Shown: piece by piece, positions 1 through 6,790 of the stretch | Position numbering within the stretch: position 1 is the first letter of the stretch | How the letters are laid out: the number at the start of each line of letters is the position of its first letter | DNA from: Pseudomonadota bacterium | GTDB lineage: Bacteria > Pseudomonadota > Alphaproteobacteria > Caulobacterales > Caulobacteraceae | Length of the DNA: 10,973 bases | Assembly: GCA_023434265.1 (NCBI GenBank) | Contig: JAEYTA010000053.1 | Coordinates: forward strand, 1-10,973 | Direction of reading: 5' to 3' | Notes under the pieces: generated by a model | Told to the model about the DNA's origin: nothing | What the model saw: only the letters and a program-made list of their open reading frames with translations | Databases searched by the model: none | Program-made: the position numbers and the translations under genes

Positions 1-138
1 TCAATCCTCTCGACCTGGGTAGCCAGGTGGGCTCCGTGTGCCCAGGCCCTCGAGCCCGGACAGGGACAGATCCCGTAGAGAGAATTAAGGTCGCGAGGAT
101 TAGTCGCCTTCGACGTGAGCCGCAGCAGGACCCGCCGG
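1..138 (-). ncRNA. ssrS: Probable 6S RNA, 3' part outside the window
   Basis: 6S RNA mimics an open promoter and binds sigma70 RNA polymerase, lowering transcription in stationary phase. Several things support the call. No convincing protein occupies this stretch. The minus strand has a good promoter just upstream. The transcript is highly foldable: the arm at about 91-104 pairs with about 2-15 with one mismatch, enclosing a GGGCTC/GAGCCC stem (about 32-59) and a perfect ACCTGG-CTAC-CCAGGT hairpin (13-28). The segment around CACACGGAGCCCACCTGG resembles my memory of alphaproteobacterial 6S RNAs. The DUF4164-zapA context on the same strand is the usual neighbourhood of ssrS. The 5' end near 138 is estimated from the -10 element. 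About 138 nt lie inside the window, and a normal length of 160-180 nt would put the 3' end beyond base 1. The family assignment is inference from context, structure and remembered sequence; a covariance-model search would settle it. Confidence 0.68.
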
Positions 139-143
139 GAGCC

Positions 144-172
144 AAGATAGTCGCTCACCGGGGGCGGAACAA
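144..172 (-). promoter_or_regulatory. Sigma70-type promoter of the 6S-like RNA
   Basis: On the minus strand a -35 hexamer TTGTTC (172-167) is followed by exactly 17 bases and a -10 hexamer TATCTT (149-144). This predicts a transcription start about six or seven bases on, near 137-138. It lies in the 185-base space after the S41 peptidase stop codon, so the RNA has its own promoter and need not depend on readthrough from the peptidase operon. The elements are seen directly; their activity is inferred. Confidence 0.55.
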
Positions 173-185
173 TGGCGCCCCCGGC

Positions 186-1538
186 TCAATCCCGCGGAAG
201 GCGGGACGGGGCCGGATCGTCCATGCGCAGCATCTCGAGCGCGTCGCCGGTGAGGCGGAAGCGCATCCGGTCGTCGTAGCCCTCGACGGCGAACAGGCCG
301 TCGTCGTCGAGCGGCGTCAGCCGGGCGAGCTGGCCGTTGGCGCGGCGCCACGCCAGGGCGCCGTCCTCGAAGACGATGGCCCGGCCGCCGTAGGTTCCGA
401 CCAGCGCCTGCAGCCGATCAGACGGCACGACCACCGGGCGGGTCCGCGCCGCGGCGGCGACCTGGGCCCATTCCCAGGCGGCGCGGTCGACGGGATCGGC
501 GTCCGCTCGCGCCAGCAGGGTCTCGAGAGCAAGGGCGGCGGCGGTTTCGAGAGCGGCGGTCGGGTCGACGGCGATGTCGGGTTCGACGCCGGTTCCCTCC
601 CAGTTGGCGCCGGTGACCGGATGGACCGGGCGGCCGTAGGAGACGCTGAGCATGAAGCCGGGGGCGACCGGCGCGAAGGTGTTGTTGTTGGCCGCGCCGC
701 CGGTGACGCCGCCGACGAGGGTCCCCAGTTCGAACTTCTGCACGCTGTAGGCGAAGGCCTCGGCCGCCGACCCGACCTGGCGGCTGGTCAGGACGTAGAG
801 CGGCTTGCCCATCAGACGGCCGGCGGGAAGGTGGTCGAGGGTGCGCGACTGGACCGGCTCCTCCCCGGCCTCGAGGAAGGTTATGTCCAGTTCGTCCGGC
901 TCCATGAAGTGGCTGAGCAGGTAGCGGACCGCCGCGTGGTCGCCGCCCCCGTTGCCGCGCAGGTCGATGATCACGGCGTCGCCATCGCGCAGGAAGCGCA
1001 TGGCGTCGTCGTAGGCCTGACCGGTCCGGTCGCGGACCCAGTGGAACTGGGTGATGCGCAGGTAGCGCAGGTTGCCCGGCAGGATGCGCATCTCGCCGAG
1101 GCCGTGGTTGGCGCGGCGGGCGGCGGCGGCCCAGAGCGCCTGGAGTTCGGGGTTGTCGAACGGGTCGCCGTCCGCGGTGATGGCCGCGGCGTACTCGGCC
1201 GGATCGTTGCGCAGGTACATGTGGCCGTCCCCGCTGGACTCCCGCAGGTCAGCGGAAAGGCGGTCGGCGAAGGCGTTGCGGTCGGCGGTGTCGTAGCGGC
1301 CGGAGGCGAGACCCTCGCTCAGTCGGTCGCGGATGGCCGGGACGCGCTCGGGGAAGACATAGCGGTTCTCGACGGTGCGGATGATCTCCCTGACGGCGGC
1401 GGCGCGCTGATCGGCGGTCAGGGGCGCGAGATCGTCCGCGCGGGCGACCGCGACGGGGGCGGCGCGCTGGGCCGCGGCGGGCGTGGCTCCCAGCAGGGCG
1501 AGGGCGCAGGCGGAAACGGTCAGGATCAGGCGCGACAT
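186..1538 (-). CDS. Secreted S41-family peptidase without PDZ domain
   Basis: This 450-residue protein begins with a clear Sec signal peptide (hydrophobic residues 4-17, AAA-Q cleavage region near 21-24), so it should act in the periplasm or outside the cell. An N-terminal helical region (about 40-110) contains a DGH motif with His106. The S41 core follows: DLRGNGGG at 192-199, the nucleophile-type serine Ser257 in GSAAE, a GGVTGGA segment at 276-282, and GVEPDI at 317-322. Residues 375-440 form a small beta-rich tail starting LVGTYGG, a type seen after some hydrolase domains. There is no PDZ domain and no lysine about 25 residues after the serine (Ala282), so it resembles the tricorn/IRBP-like branch rather than CtpA. 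The substrate is unknown. The start ATG overlaps the marR stop as TGATG, with GGAG at 1546-1549 seven bases upstream, so the two genes are translationally coupled and presumably co-regulated by the MarR protein. Confidence 0.85.
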   Translation of the reverse strand: MSRLILTVSACALALLGATPAAAQRAAPVAVARADDLAPLTADQRAAAVREIIRTVENRYVFPERVPAIRDRLSEGLASGRYDTADRNAFADRLSADLRESSGDGHMYLRNDPAEYAAAITADGDPFDNPELQALWAAAARRANHGLGEMRILPGNLRYLRITQFHWVRDRTGQAYDDAMRFLRDGDAVIIDLRGNGGGDHAAVRYLLSHFMEPDELDITFLEAGEEPVQSRTLDHLPAGRLMGKPLYVLTSRQVGSAAEAFAYSVQKFELGTLVGGVTGGAANNNTFAPVAPGFMLSVSYGRPVHPVTGANWEGTGVEPDIAVDPTAALETAAALALETLLARADADPVDRAAWEWAQVAAAARTRPVVVPSDRLQALVGTYGGRAIVFEDGALAWRRANGQLARLTPLDDDGLFAVEGYDDRMRFRLTGDALEMLRMDDPAPSRLPRD

Positions 1539-2020
1539 CAGGCGACTCCGGGAGGGATGCCGGCCGCCTCGGCGAGACGGGCGGAAAGTGGACGGCGTTT
1601 CAGCGCTTCCAGGGCCTGGACCAGCACGTCGGCCAACGGCTGACCGATGTCCCGATCGAGGCTTTCGGAAGCGGCGTCGGTGGCGGCCCAGCAGCGTTCG
1701 AGGATCGGCAGCCGCTCATGGGCGAAGGGCGTCAGGTCGACGATCCGTTCGCGCGCGTCGGTCGTTCCGGCCTCGAGCGAAACCCAGCCGCGGGCCGCCA
1801 TCTGGGCCACGGTCTGGCTGACCGCCGAATGGGTCACGCCGGTGCGGTTGGACAGGGCCCTGAGGGTCGCCGGACCATCGTTGAGCAGGGCGCGGACGAC
1901 GGGGGTGTAGCGCGGCCGATAGTCGAGGCCGGCGTCGACGTAGAGCTGCTCCACGGCCCCGTCGAGATGCTCGACGAGACGCCGCAGCAGGACGCCGTGG
2001 GTGCGTAGCGAGTGAACCAT
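1538..2020 (-). CDS. MarR-family transcriptional regulator
   Basis: This 160-residue protein has the MarR layout: N-terminal dimerisation helices (5-45), a winged helix-turn-helix at about 48-98 (GPATLRALSNRTGVTHSAVS in the helix-turn-helix, then a wing ending DAR-ER-IVDLT), and C-terminal helices. The D-x-R-x-R wing signature (88-92) is typical of the family. MarR dimers usually repress their own operon and release DNA on binding a small ligand or on oxidation; the ligand cannot be told from the sequence. The gene is the first of a two-gene unit with the S41 peptidase. No Shine-Dalgarno sequence precedes the ATG, and the likely -10 (TAATAT, about 2033-2038) is so close that the mRNA may be leaderless or nearly so. 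A 24-bp palindrome ends six bases from the start codon, which fits autorepression. Confidence 0.85.
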   Translation of the reverse strand: MVHSLRTHGVLLRRLVEHLDGAVEQLYVDAGLDYRPRYTPVVRALLNDGPATLRALSNRTGVTHSAVSQTVAQMAARGWVSLEAGTTDARERIVDLTPFAHERLPILERCWAATDAASESLDRDIGQPLADVLVQALEALKRRPLSARLAEAAGIPPGVA

Positions 2021-2025
2021 GAACG

Positions 2026-2049
2026 GGATATATTAGCGCTGTTATATCC
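2026..2049. promoter_or_regulatory. Candidate MarR operator (imperfect palindrome)
   Basis: The 24-bp site reads GGATATA, two bases, AGCGCT, two bases, TATATCC, and matches its reverse complement at 20 of 24 positions. It lies in the 68-base gap between the zapA stop and the marR start and covers the A/T-rich patch that probably holds the marR -10 element. Bound protein would block polymerase. Site length and position fit a MarR dimer; which protein binds is inferred from adjacency. Confidence 0.6.
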
Positions 2050-2088
2050 GCGCAAATGACAAATCGGACAGGCTTCCCCGGCGGGTCG

Positions 2089-2397
2089 TCAGAGGCCTTG
2101 GGCGATCTTTTCGAGGCGTGCGGCGACGGCGTTGAGCGCCTCGGCCACACCGTCGTTGGAGGGGGCGGCCTCGGCCGGGGCGGCGCCGCCGTTGAGGCGG
2201 GCCTCGTGCAGTTCGTCGGCGAGCAGCAGGCCGGCCATGAGGAACAGGCGGATGTCGCCGACGTGACCGACCTCACCCGCCACCTGGCGGACGTGTCCAT
2301 CGAACTGCCGGGCGAGGACGCGGACGCGCTCCTCCTGACCGTCGGCGCAACCGACGGCGTAGGGGCGGCCGTTGATCTCGACGGTGACGGTGGCCAT
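2089..2397 (-). CDS. zapA: Cell division protein ZapA
   Basis: ZapA is a small cytoplasmic protein that binds FtsZ and promotes bundling and stability of the Z-ring. The 102-residue product has the family's N-terminal beta-alpha head (TVEINGRPYAVGCADGQEE, followed by an amphipathic helix) and a central helix containing GDIRLFLMAGLLLADEL (about 46-62). A C-terminal coiled-coil-prone helix spans about 80-102. The length is normal for the family. An AGGAGG Shine-Dalgarno (2405-2410) lies seven bases before the ATG, inside the end of the upstream gene, and the two genes overlap as TGATG. It is therefore made with the DUF4164 protein from one message. A 6S RNA gene usually follows zapA; here marR and the S41 gene intervene. 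Confidence 0.92.
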   Translation of the reverse strand: MATVTVEINGRPYAVGCADGQEERVRVLARQFDGHVRQVAGEVGHVGDIRLFLMAGLLLADELHEARLNGGAAPAEAAPSNDGVAEALNAVAARLEKIAQGL

Positions 2398-2654
2398 CAG
2401 CGCGCCTCCTGTTCCGCCAGCGTCTCGCGGATGACGTCGGCGGCGCGGGCGAGGGCCTGGGCGGCGTCGTGGCCGGCGGCCTCGAGCTCGTGGATGCGGG
2501 CGCGGTCGGTTTCGCTGGACGGCTGGGGCGCGAACAGGTCGTCATCGGGCACGCGGCTCGATCCCGCGGCCCGGCTCTTCAGCTCCAGCAGACGGCGTTC
2601 CAGCAGGGCGAGCGCCCGATCGACACGGTCCTTGGCGGCCGAAGCAGCATCCAT
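2397..2654 (-). CDS. DUF4164-like small coiled-coil protein
   Basis: This 85-residue, charged, alanine-rich protein has two predicted helices with heptad-like spacing (about 5-30 and 48-83), separated by a loop rich in Pro, Asp and Ser. I recognise it as the small protein encoded just before zapA in many alphaproteobacteria (DUF4164). Its function is unknown; a structural or partner role near ZapA is a guess from the tight coupling. The chosen ATG is preceded by GAGGAG about ten bases upstream. It is the first gene of the minus-strand unit and is divergent from transketolase across a 97-base gap. There is no signal peptide or membrane segment. Confidence 0.75.
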   Translation of the reverse strand: MDAASAAKDRVDRALALLERRLLELKSRAAGSSRVPDDDLFAPQPSSETDRARIHELEAAGHDAAQALARAADVIRETLAEQEAR

Positions 2655-2675
2655 CGGTCACATTCTCCTCGAAAC

Positions 2676-2706
2676 CGTATAGAACCCGCGCACGCGCCGG
2701 GGTAAA
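2676..2706 (-). promoter_or_regulatory. Weak candidate promoter for DUF4164-zapA
   Basis: On the minus strand TTTACC (2706-2701) precedes TATACG (2681-2676) with a long 19-base spacer. The -10 fits well and the -35 poorly. The same TATA core reads TATAGA on the plus strand (2678-2683) and could serve transketolase, with a leader of roughly 60 bases. The 97-base gap must hold both divergent promoters; I see no other strong candidate in it. Confidence 0.3.
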
Positions 2707-2751
2707 GCGGCGCGCCTCCCTTTTTCCGCCTTCCGACGAAAGGTCCCCGCC

Positions 2752-4746
2752 GTGACCGACGCCAAAGCCGTATCCGCGAAGCCCTCGACCAAGCAGATGG
2801 CGGACGCCATCCGGGTGCTGGCCATGGACGGGGTCGAGAAGGCGAAGAGCGGCCACCCCGGCATGCCGATGGGCATGGCCGACGTGGCCACGGTGCTGTT
2901 CTCGAAATTCCTCAAGTTCGACGCCAGCCGGCCGGACTGGGCCGACCGCGACCGCTTCATCCTGTCGGCCGGCCACGGCTCGATGCTGATCTACGCCCTG
3001 CTGCACCTGACCGGCTACAAGGCGGCGACGAAGGAAGAGCTGTCGAACTTCCGTCAGTGGGGTTCGAAGACGGCCGGCCACCCCGAGTACGGCCACATGC
3101 CGGGCGTCGAGACGACCACCGGCCCGCTGGGCCAGGGCCTGGCCAATTCGGTCGGCTTCGCCATGGCCGAGCGACACCTGGCGGCGAAGTACGGCGACGA
3201 ACTGGTCGACCACCGCACCTGGGTGATCGCCGGCGACGGCTGCCTGATGGAGGGCGTGTCGCAGGAGGCGATCACCCTGGCCGGGCGCTACCGGTTGAAC
3301 AAGCTGACCGTGCTGTGGGACGACAACGAGATCACCATCGACGGCAAGGTCGGCCTGTCGGACGCCACCGACCAGAAGGCGCGCTTCAAGTCGGCGGGCT
3401 GGGCGGTGAAGGCCATCGACGGCCACAACGAGCATCAGATTCGCGCCGCCCTGAAGTGGGCGACGCGGCAGGACAAGCCGACCCTGATCGCCTGCCGTAC
3501 GAAGATCGGCCGGGGCGCCGCGACCATGGAGGGCAGCCACAAGACGCACGGCGCGGCGCTGGGCGCGGCCGAGGTGGCGGCGACCCGGCTGGGGCTGAGC
3601 TGGACGCACGATCCGTTCGAACTGCCGGAAGCGATCGAGAAGGCCTGGCGCAAGGTCGGCCGCCGCGGGGCCAAGGCGCGCAAGGCCTGGGAGGCGCGGC
3701 TGGCCGCCTCGCCGCAGGCGGCGGACTTCACCCGGGCGATGAAGGGCGAGTTGCCCGCCGGCGCCTTCGACAAGCTGGATGCGAAGATCGCCGAACTGGT
3801 CGAAACGAAGCCGGCGCAGGCGACGCGGCAGTCGTCGGGGGCGGCGCTGGATGAGCTGTTCGCGGCCATTCCGGAGCTGATCGGCGGTTCGGCCGACCTG
3901 ACCGGCTCGAACAACACCTTCGTCAAGGACACGCCGACATTCGACGGGCCGACCTACGAGGGGCGCTACGTCAACTGGGGCATCCGCGAGCACGGCATGG
4001 CCGCGGCCATGAACGGCATGGCCCTGCACGGCGGGGTCATCCCCTACGGCGGCACCTTCATGGTGTTCTCGGACTACTCGCGGCCGTCGATCCGGCTGGC
4101 GGCGCTGATGGGGGTGCGGGTGATCCACGTGCTGACCCACGACTCCATCGGCCTCGGCGAGGACGGGCCGACGCACCAGCCGGTGGAGCACCTGGCCGCC
4201 CTGCGCGCTATCCCGAACCTGCTGGTGTTCCGCCCGGCCGACACGGTCGAGGCGATGGAGTGCTGGAAGCTGGCGCTGGAGCACAAGGCCTCGCCTTCGG
4301 CCCTGGCCCTGTCGCGACAGAAGACGGCGGCGGTGCGGACCACGGCGGCGGGCGAGAACCTGTCGGCCCGGGGCGCCTACGAGCTGAAGGCGGCGAACGG
4401 CGAGGCCAGGGCCACCCTGTTCGCCACGGGCACCGAGGTCCCGGTGGCGCTGGCGGCGGCGGAACGGCTGGAGGCCGAGGGCACGCCGACGCGGGTGGTG
4501 TCGGTCCCCTGCTTCGAACTGTTCTTCCAGCAGCCCAGGGCCTACCAGGACAAGGTCATCGGGCGCGGCACGGTGCGCGTCGCCGTCGAGGCCGCCATCC
4601 AGCAGGGCTGGGAGCGGTTCATCGGCGAGGACGGCGGCTTCGTCGGCATGACCGGCTTCGGCGCCAGCGCCCCGGCCGAGGTGCTGTACGAGAAGTTCGG
4701 GATCACGGCGGACGCCGTGGTCGAGCAGGTGAAGGCGCGGCTCTGA
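2752..4746 (+). CDS. tkt: Transketolase
   Basis: Transketolase moves two-carbon ketol units between sugar phosphates in the non-oxidative pentose phosphate pathway, using thiamine diphosphate and a divalent metal. The 664 residues are full length for the family. Visible features are: His35 in SGHPGMPMG; His75 in AGHGSML; the ThDP/metal motif GDG at 161-163 ending in Asn192 (WDDNE); RTKIGRG at 249-255 with His266 after it; the catalytic Glu413 in GIREHGMA; and His464 and His476 in the LTHDSIGLGEDGPTHQP stretch. The C-terminal domain (about 540-664) is intact. The start is GTG, with AAAGG about eight bases upstream; no upstream in-frame ATG improves on it, and the following residues align with the usual N-terminus. 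It heads the operon and overlaps the esterase gene as TGATG. In relatives I recall gap and pgk following tkt; that is not the case here. Confidence 0.97.
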   Translation: MTDAKAVSAKPSTKQMADAIRVLAMDGVEKAKSGHPGMPMGMADVATVLFSKFLKFDASRPDWADRDRFILSAGHGSMLIYALLHLTGYKAATKEELSNFRQWGSKTAGHPEYGHMPGVETTTGPLGQGLANSVGFAMAERHLAAKYGDELVDHRTWVIAGDGCLMEGVSQEAITLAGRYRLNKLTVLWDDNEITIDGKVGLSDATDQKARFKSAGWAVKAIDGHNEHQIRAALKWATRQDKPTLIACRTKIGRGAATMEGSHKTHGAALGAAEVAATRLGLSWTHDPFELPEAIEKAWRKVGRRGAKARKAWEARLAASPQAADFTRAMKGELPAGAFDKLDAKIAELVETKPAQATRQSSGAALDELFAAIPELIGGSADLTGSNNTFVKDTPTFDGPTYEGRYVNWGIREHGMAAAMNGMALHGGVIPYGGTFMVFSDYSRPSIRLAALMGVRVIHVLTHDSIGLGEDGPTHQPVEHLAALRAIPNLLVFRPADTVEAMECWKLALEHKASPSALALSRQKTAAVRTTAAGENLSARGAYELKAANGEARATLFATGTEVPVALAAAERLEAEGTPTRVVSVPCFELFFQQPRAYQDKVIGRGTVRVAVEAAIQQGWERFIGEDGGFVGMTGFGASAPAEVLYEKFGITADAVVEQVKARL

Positions 4747-5582
4747 TGCGCCGGGTCCTCGCCGTCCTTCTGGTCGCGGCGGGGATCGCCTTCGCGCCGG
4801 CGGCGCTGGCGCAGGGTGCGCCGGCGGAGACGCCGATCGTCATCGGGACCTCCTACGCCCTGCCCTCCTCCACCTACGGCGGAACGCGGGAGATCAACGT
4901 CTGGCTGCCGCCCGGCTATGCGGAGGGCGAGGCAACCTATCCGGTGCTCTACCTGCTGGACGGCGGGACGGTGTGGCAGGATTTCCACCACATCTCGGGT
5001 CTGGCCCAGCTGGGCACGGTGAACGGGACGACGCGGGACGTGATCGTGGTCGGGGTGGCGTCGGTCGACCGACGCAACGAGCTGGCCCTGCCGACGGGCA
5101 ATGCGGAGCTGATCGCGCGCTATCCGACGCAGGGGCAGTCGGAGCGGTTCCGGGGGTTTCTGCGGGACGAGGTGCAGCCGTTCGTGGACGGTCGCTTCCG
5201 GACCAGCGGCGAGACGGCGCTGATGGGCGAGTCGCTGGCCGGGCTGTTCGTGGTCGAGACCTTCCTGAAGGCGCCCGAGATGTTCGACCATTACGTGGCG
5301 GTCAGTCCCAGCCTGTGGTGGGACGGCGGGCGGCTGGCGGCGCAGGCGGGGGCGCATCTGCGCGACCACTCCAACGATCCGCGCACCCTGATCCTGACGC
5401 TGGGCGACGAGGGGCCGGAGATGGAGGCGCCGATGGAGGTGCTGACAGCCAACCTGCGCCAGCATGCGATGCCCGGCGTGAGCTGGTCCTACACGCCGCG
5501 CCCGGCCGAGAGCCACGCCACCATCTATCACGGGGCCGCGCTGGACGCCTTCCGCCGGCTCTTCCCCGCCCCGACGCCCTGA
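4746..5582 (+). CDS. Secreted alpha/beta-hydrolase esterase (Fes/IroE/esterase D type)
   Basis: This 278-residue protein has a signal peptide (two arginines, hydrophobic core, cleavage after ALA near residue 22), so it is probably periplasmic. It then shows the putative-esterase fold: REINVWLPPGY (48-58), YPVLYLLDGG (65-74), the nucleophile elbow GESLAG with Ser163, an acidic residue around 221-225 in GDEGPEME, and the likely catalytic His257 in ESHATIY. The family hydrolyses diverse carboxylic esters, including S-formylglutathione and siderophore esters; the substrate here cannot be assigned. Ala165 replaces the second glycine of the usual GxSxG, a tolerated small-residue change. Its start overlaps the tkt stop by one base (TGATG) and it ends 14 bases before purT, so it belongs to the same transcript. 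Its connection to sugar or purine metabolism is unclear. Confidence 0.82.
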   Translation: MRRVLAVLLVAAGIAFAPAALAQGAPAETPIVIGTSYALPSSTYGGTREINVWLPPGYAEGEATYPVLYLLDGGTVWQDFHHISGLAQLGTVNGTTRDVIVVGVASVDRRNELALPTGNAELIARYPTQGQSERFRGFLRDEVQPFVDGRFRTSGETALMGESLAGLFVVETFLKAPEMFDHYVAVSPSLWWDGGRLAAQAGAHLRDHSNDPRTLILTLGDEGPEMEAPMEVLTANLRQHAMPGVSWSYTPRPAESHATIYHGAALDAFRRLFPAPTP

Positions 5583-5596
5583 GCAAGGACGCCCCG

Positions 5597-6790
5597 ATGA
5601 AACTCGGCACCCCTCTTTCCGACACCGCCACGCGCGTGATGCTGCTGGGCGCCGGAGAGCTGGGCAAGGAGGTGGCCATCGAGCTGCAGCGGCTGGGCGC
5701 CGAGGTGATCGCCGTCGACCGCTATCCCAACGCCCCGGCCATGCAGGTGGCGCACCGCAGCCACGTCATCCCGATGACCGATCCCCAGGTGCTGAACGGC
5801 GTGATCCTCGCCGAGGCGCCGCACATCATCGTCCCGGAGATCGAGGCCATCGCCACGGAGGTGCTGGCTGAGATCGAGGCGGCGGGACTGGCGCGGGTGA
5901 TCCCGACGGCGCGCGCGACGCAGCTGACCATGAACCGCGAGGGCATCCGGCGGCTGGCGGCCGAGGACCTGGGGCTGCCGACCAGTCCGTACGCCTTCGT
6001 GGAAAGCGCGGCGGAAGTGGCCGAGGCGGCGCACCGCATCGGCCTGCCGGTGTTCGTCAAGCCGGTGATGTCGTCCTCGGGCAAGGGCCAGTCGATGATC
6101 GACGCGGTCGAGGACGCCGGCAACGCCTGGGCCTACGCCCAGACCGGGGGACGGGTGGAGACGACGCGGGTGATCGTCGAGGGCCGGATCGACTTCGACT
6201 ACGAGATCACCCTGCTGACCGTGCGCTCGATGCGCGACGGGCGGGTGGTCACCGATTTCTGCGAGCCGATCGGGCACCGGCAGGAGAAGGGCGACTATGT
6301 CGAGAGCTGGCAGCCGCAGTCGATGAGTGCGGCGGCGCTGGCGCGGGCGCAGGAGATCGCGGGCAAGGTCACGGAGGCGCTGGGCGGGCTGGGCGTTTTC
6401 GGCGTCGAGCTGTTCGTGAAGGGCGACGAGGTGTGGTTCTCGGAAGTGTCGCCGCGTCCCCACGACACCGGGCTGGTGACGCTGGCGACCCAGACGATGA
6501 GCGAGTTCGCCCTGCATGCGCGCGCCATCCTCGGCCTGCCGGTGGACGTCAGCCGCCGCGATGTGGGCGCGAGCGCGGTGATCTACGGCGGCATGGAAGC
6601 GCAGGGGATAGCGTTCGAGGGCGTGGCCGAGGCGCTGGCGGTCGCGACCGCCGACCTCCGGCTGTTCGGCAAGCCGGAGAGCTATGAGCGGCGGCGCATG
6701 GGCGTGGCGCTGGCGCGCGGCGACGACATCGAACAGGCGCGGGAACGGGCGCGCGAGGCGGCGGCCCGGGTGAAGCCGGTCGCCGGCTAG
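5597..6790 (+). CDS. purT: Formate-dependent phosphoribosylglycinamide formyltransferase PurT
   Basis: PurT makes formyl-GAR from GAR, formate and ATP in the third step of purine synthesis, without the folate-dependent PurN. The 397 residues are close to the E. coli enzyme's length. The ATP-grasp order is intact: an N-terminal nucleotide-like fold with LLGAGELGKEVAIE (16-29) and VDRYPNAPAM (40-49); the central domain with VFVKPVMSSSGKGQS (152-166) as ATP-binding loop; VEGRIDFDYEITLL (194-207); and the metal/phosphate-binding FSEVSPRPHDTGL (281-293). A C-terminal domain follows (EAQG and LRLFGKPESYERRRMGVAL, 334-372). An AAGGA Shine-Dalgarno (5585-5589) precedes the ATG by seven bases. It is the last gene of the tkt-esterase-purT unit. 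Its TAG stop lies inside a CTAG that also provides the stop of the converging peptidase gene. Confidence 0.96.
   Translation: MKLGTPLSDTATRVMLLGAGELGKEVAIELQRLGAEVIAVDRYPNAPAMQVAHRSHVIPMTDPQVLNGVILAEAPHIIVPEIEAIATEVLAEIEAAGLARVIPTARATQLTMNREGIRRLAAEDLGLPTSPYAFVESAAEVAEAAHRIGLPVFVKPVMSSSGKGQSMIDAVEDAGNAWAYAQTGGRVETTRVIVEGRIDFDYEITLLTVRSMRDGRVVTDFCEPIGHRQEKGDYVESWQPQSMSAAALARAQEIAGKVTEALGGLGVFGVELFVKGDEVWFSEVSPRPHDTGLVTLATQTMSEFALHARAILGLPVDVSRRDVGASAVIYGGMEAQGIAFEGVAEALAVATADLRLFGKPESYERRRMGVALARGDDIEQARERAREAAARVKPVAG

Noticed and set aside
13..28. ACCTGG/CCAGGT hairpin as a Rho-independent terminator of the S41 operon
   Set aside because: No U-tract follows on the minus strand, and the hairpin sits inside the structured RNA gene that has its own promoter.
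27..1643. Long open frame on the plus strand opposite the S41 peptidase and marR genes
   Set aside because: Product is low-complexity Gly/Arg/Val-rich with no family features, and it lies antisense to two convincing genes; typical of very GC-rich DNA.
2050..2088. Terminator after zapA
   Set aside because: Only a short CCCG/GGGG-type stem without a T-run is visible; zapA transcripts may read through into marR.
2542..4284. 580-codon minus-strand frame opposite tkt
   Set aside because: Runs antisense to transketolase and yields an Arg/Gln/His-rich sequence without domains; shadow of the biased third codon position.
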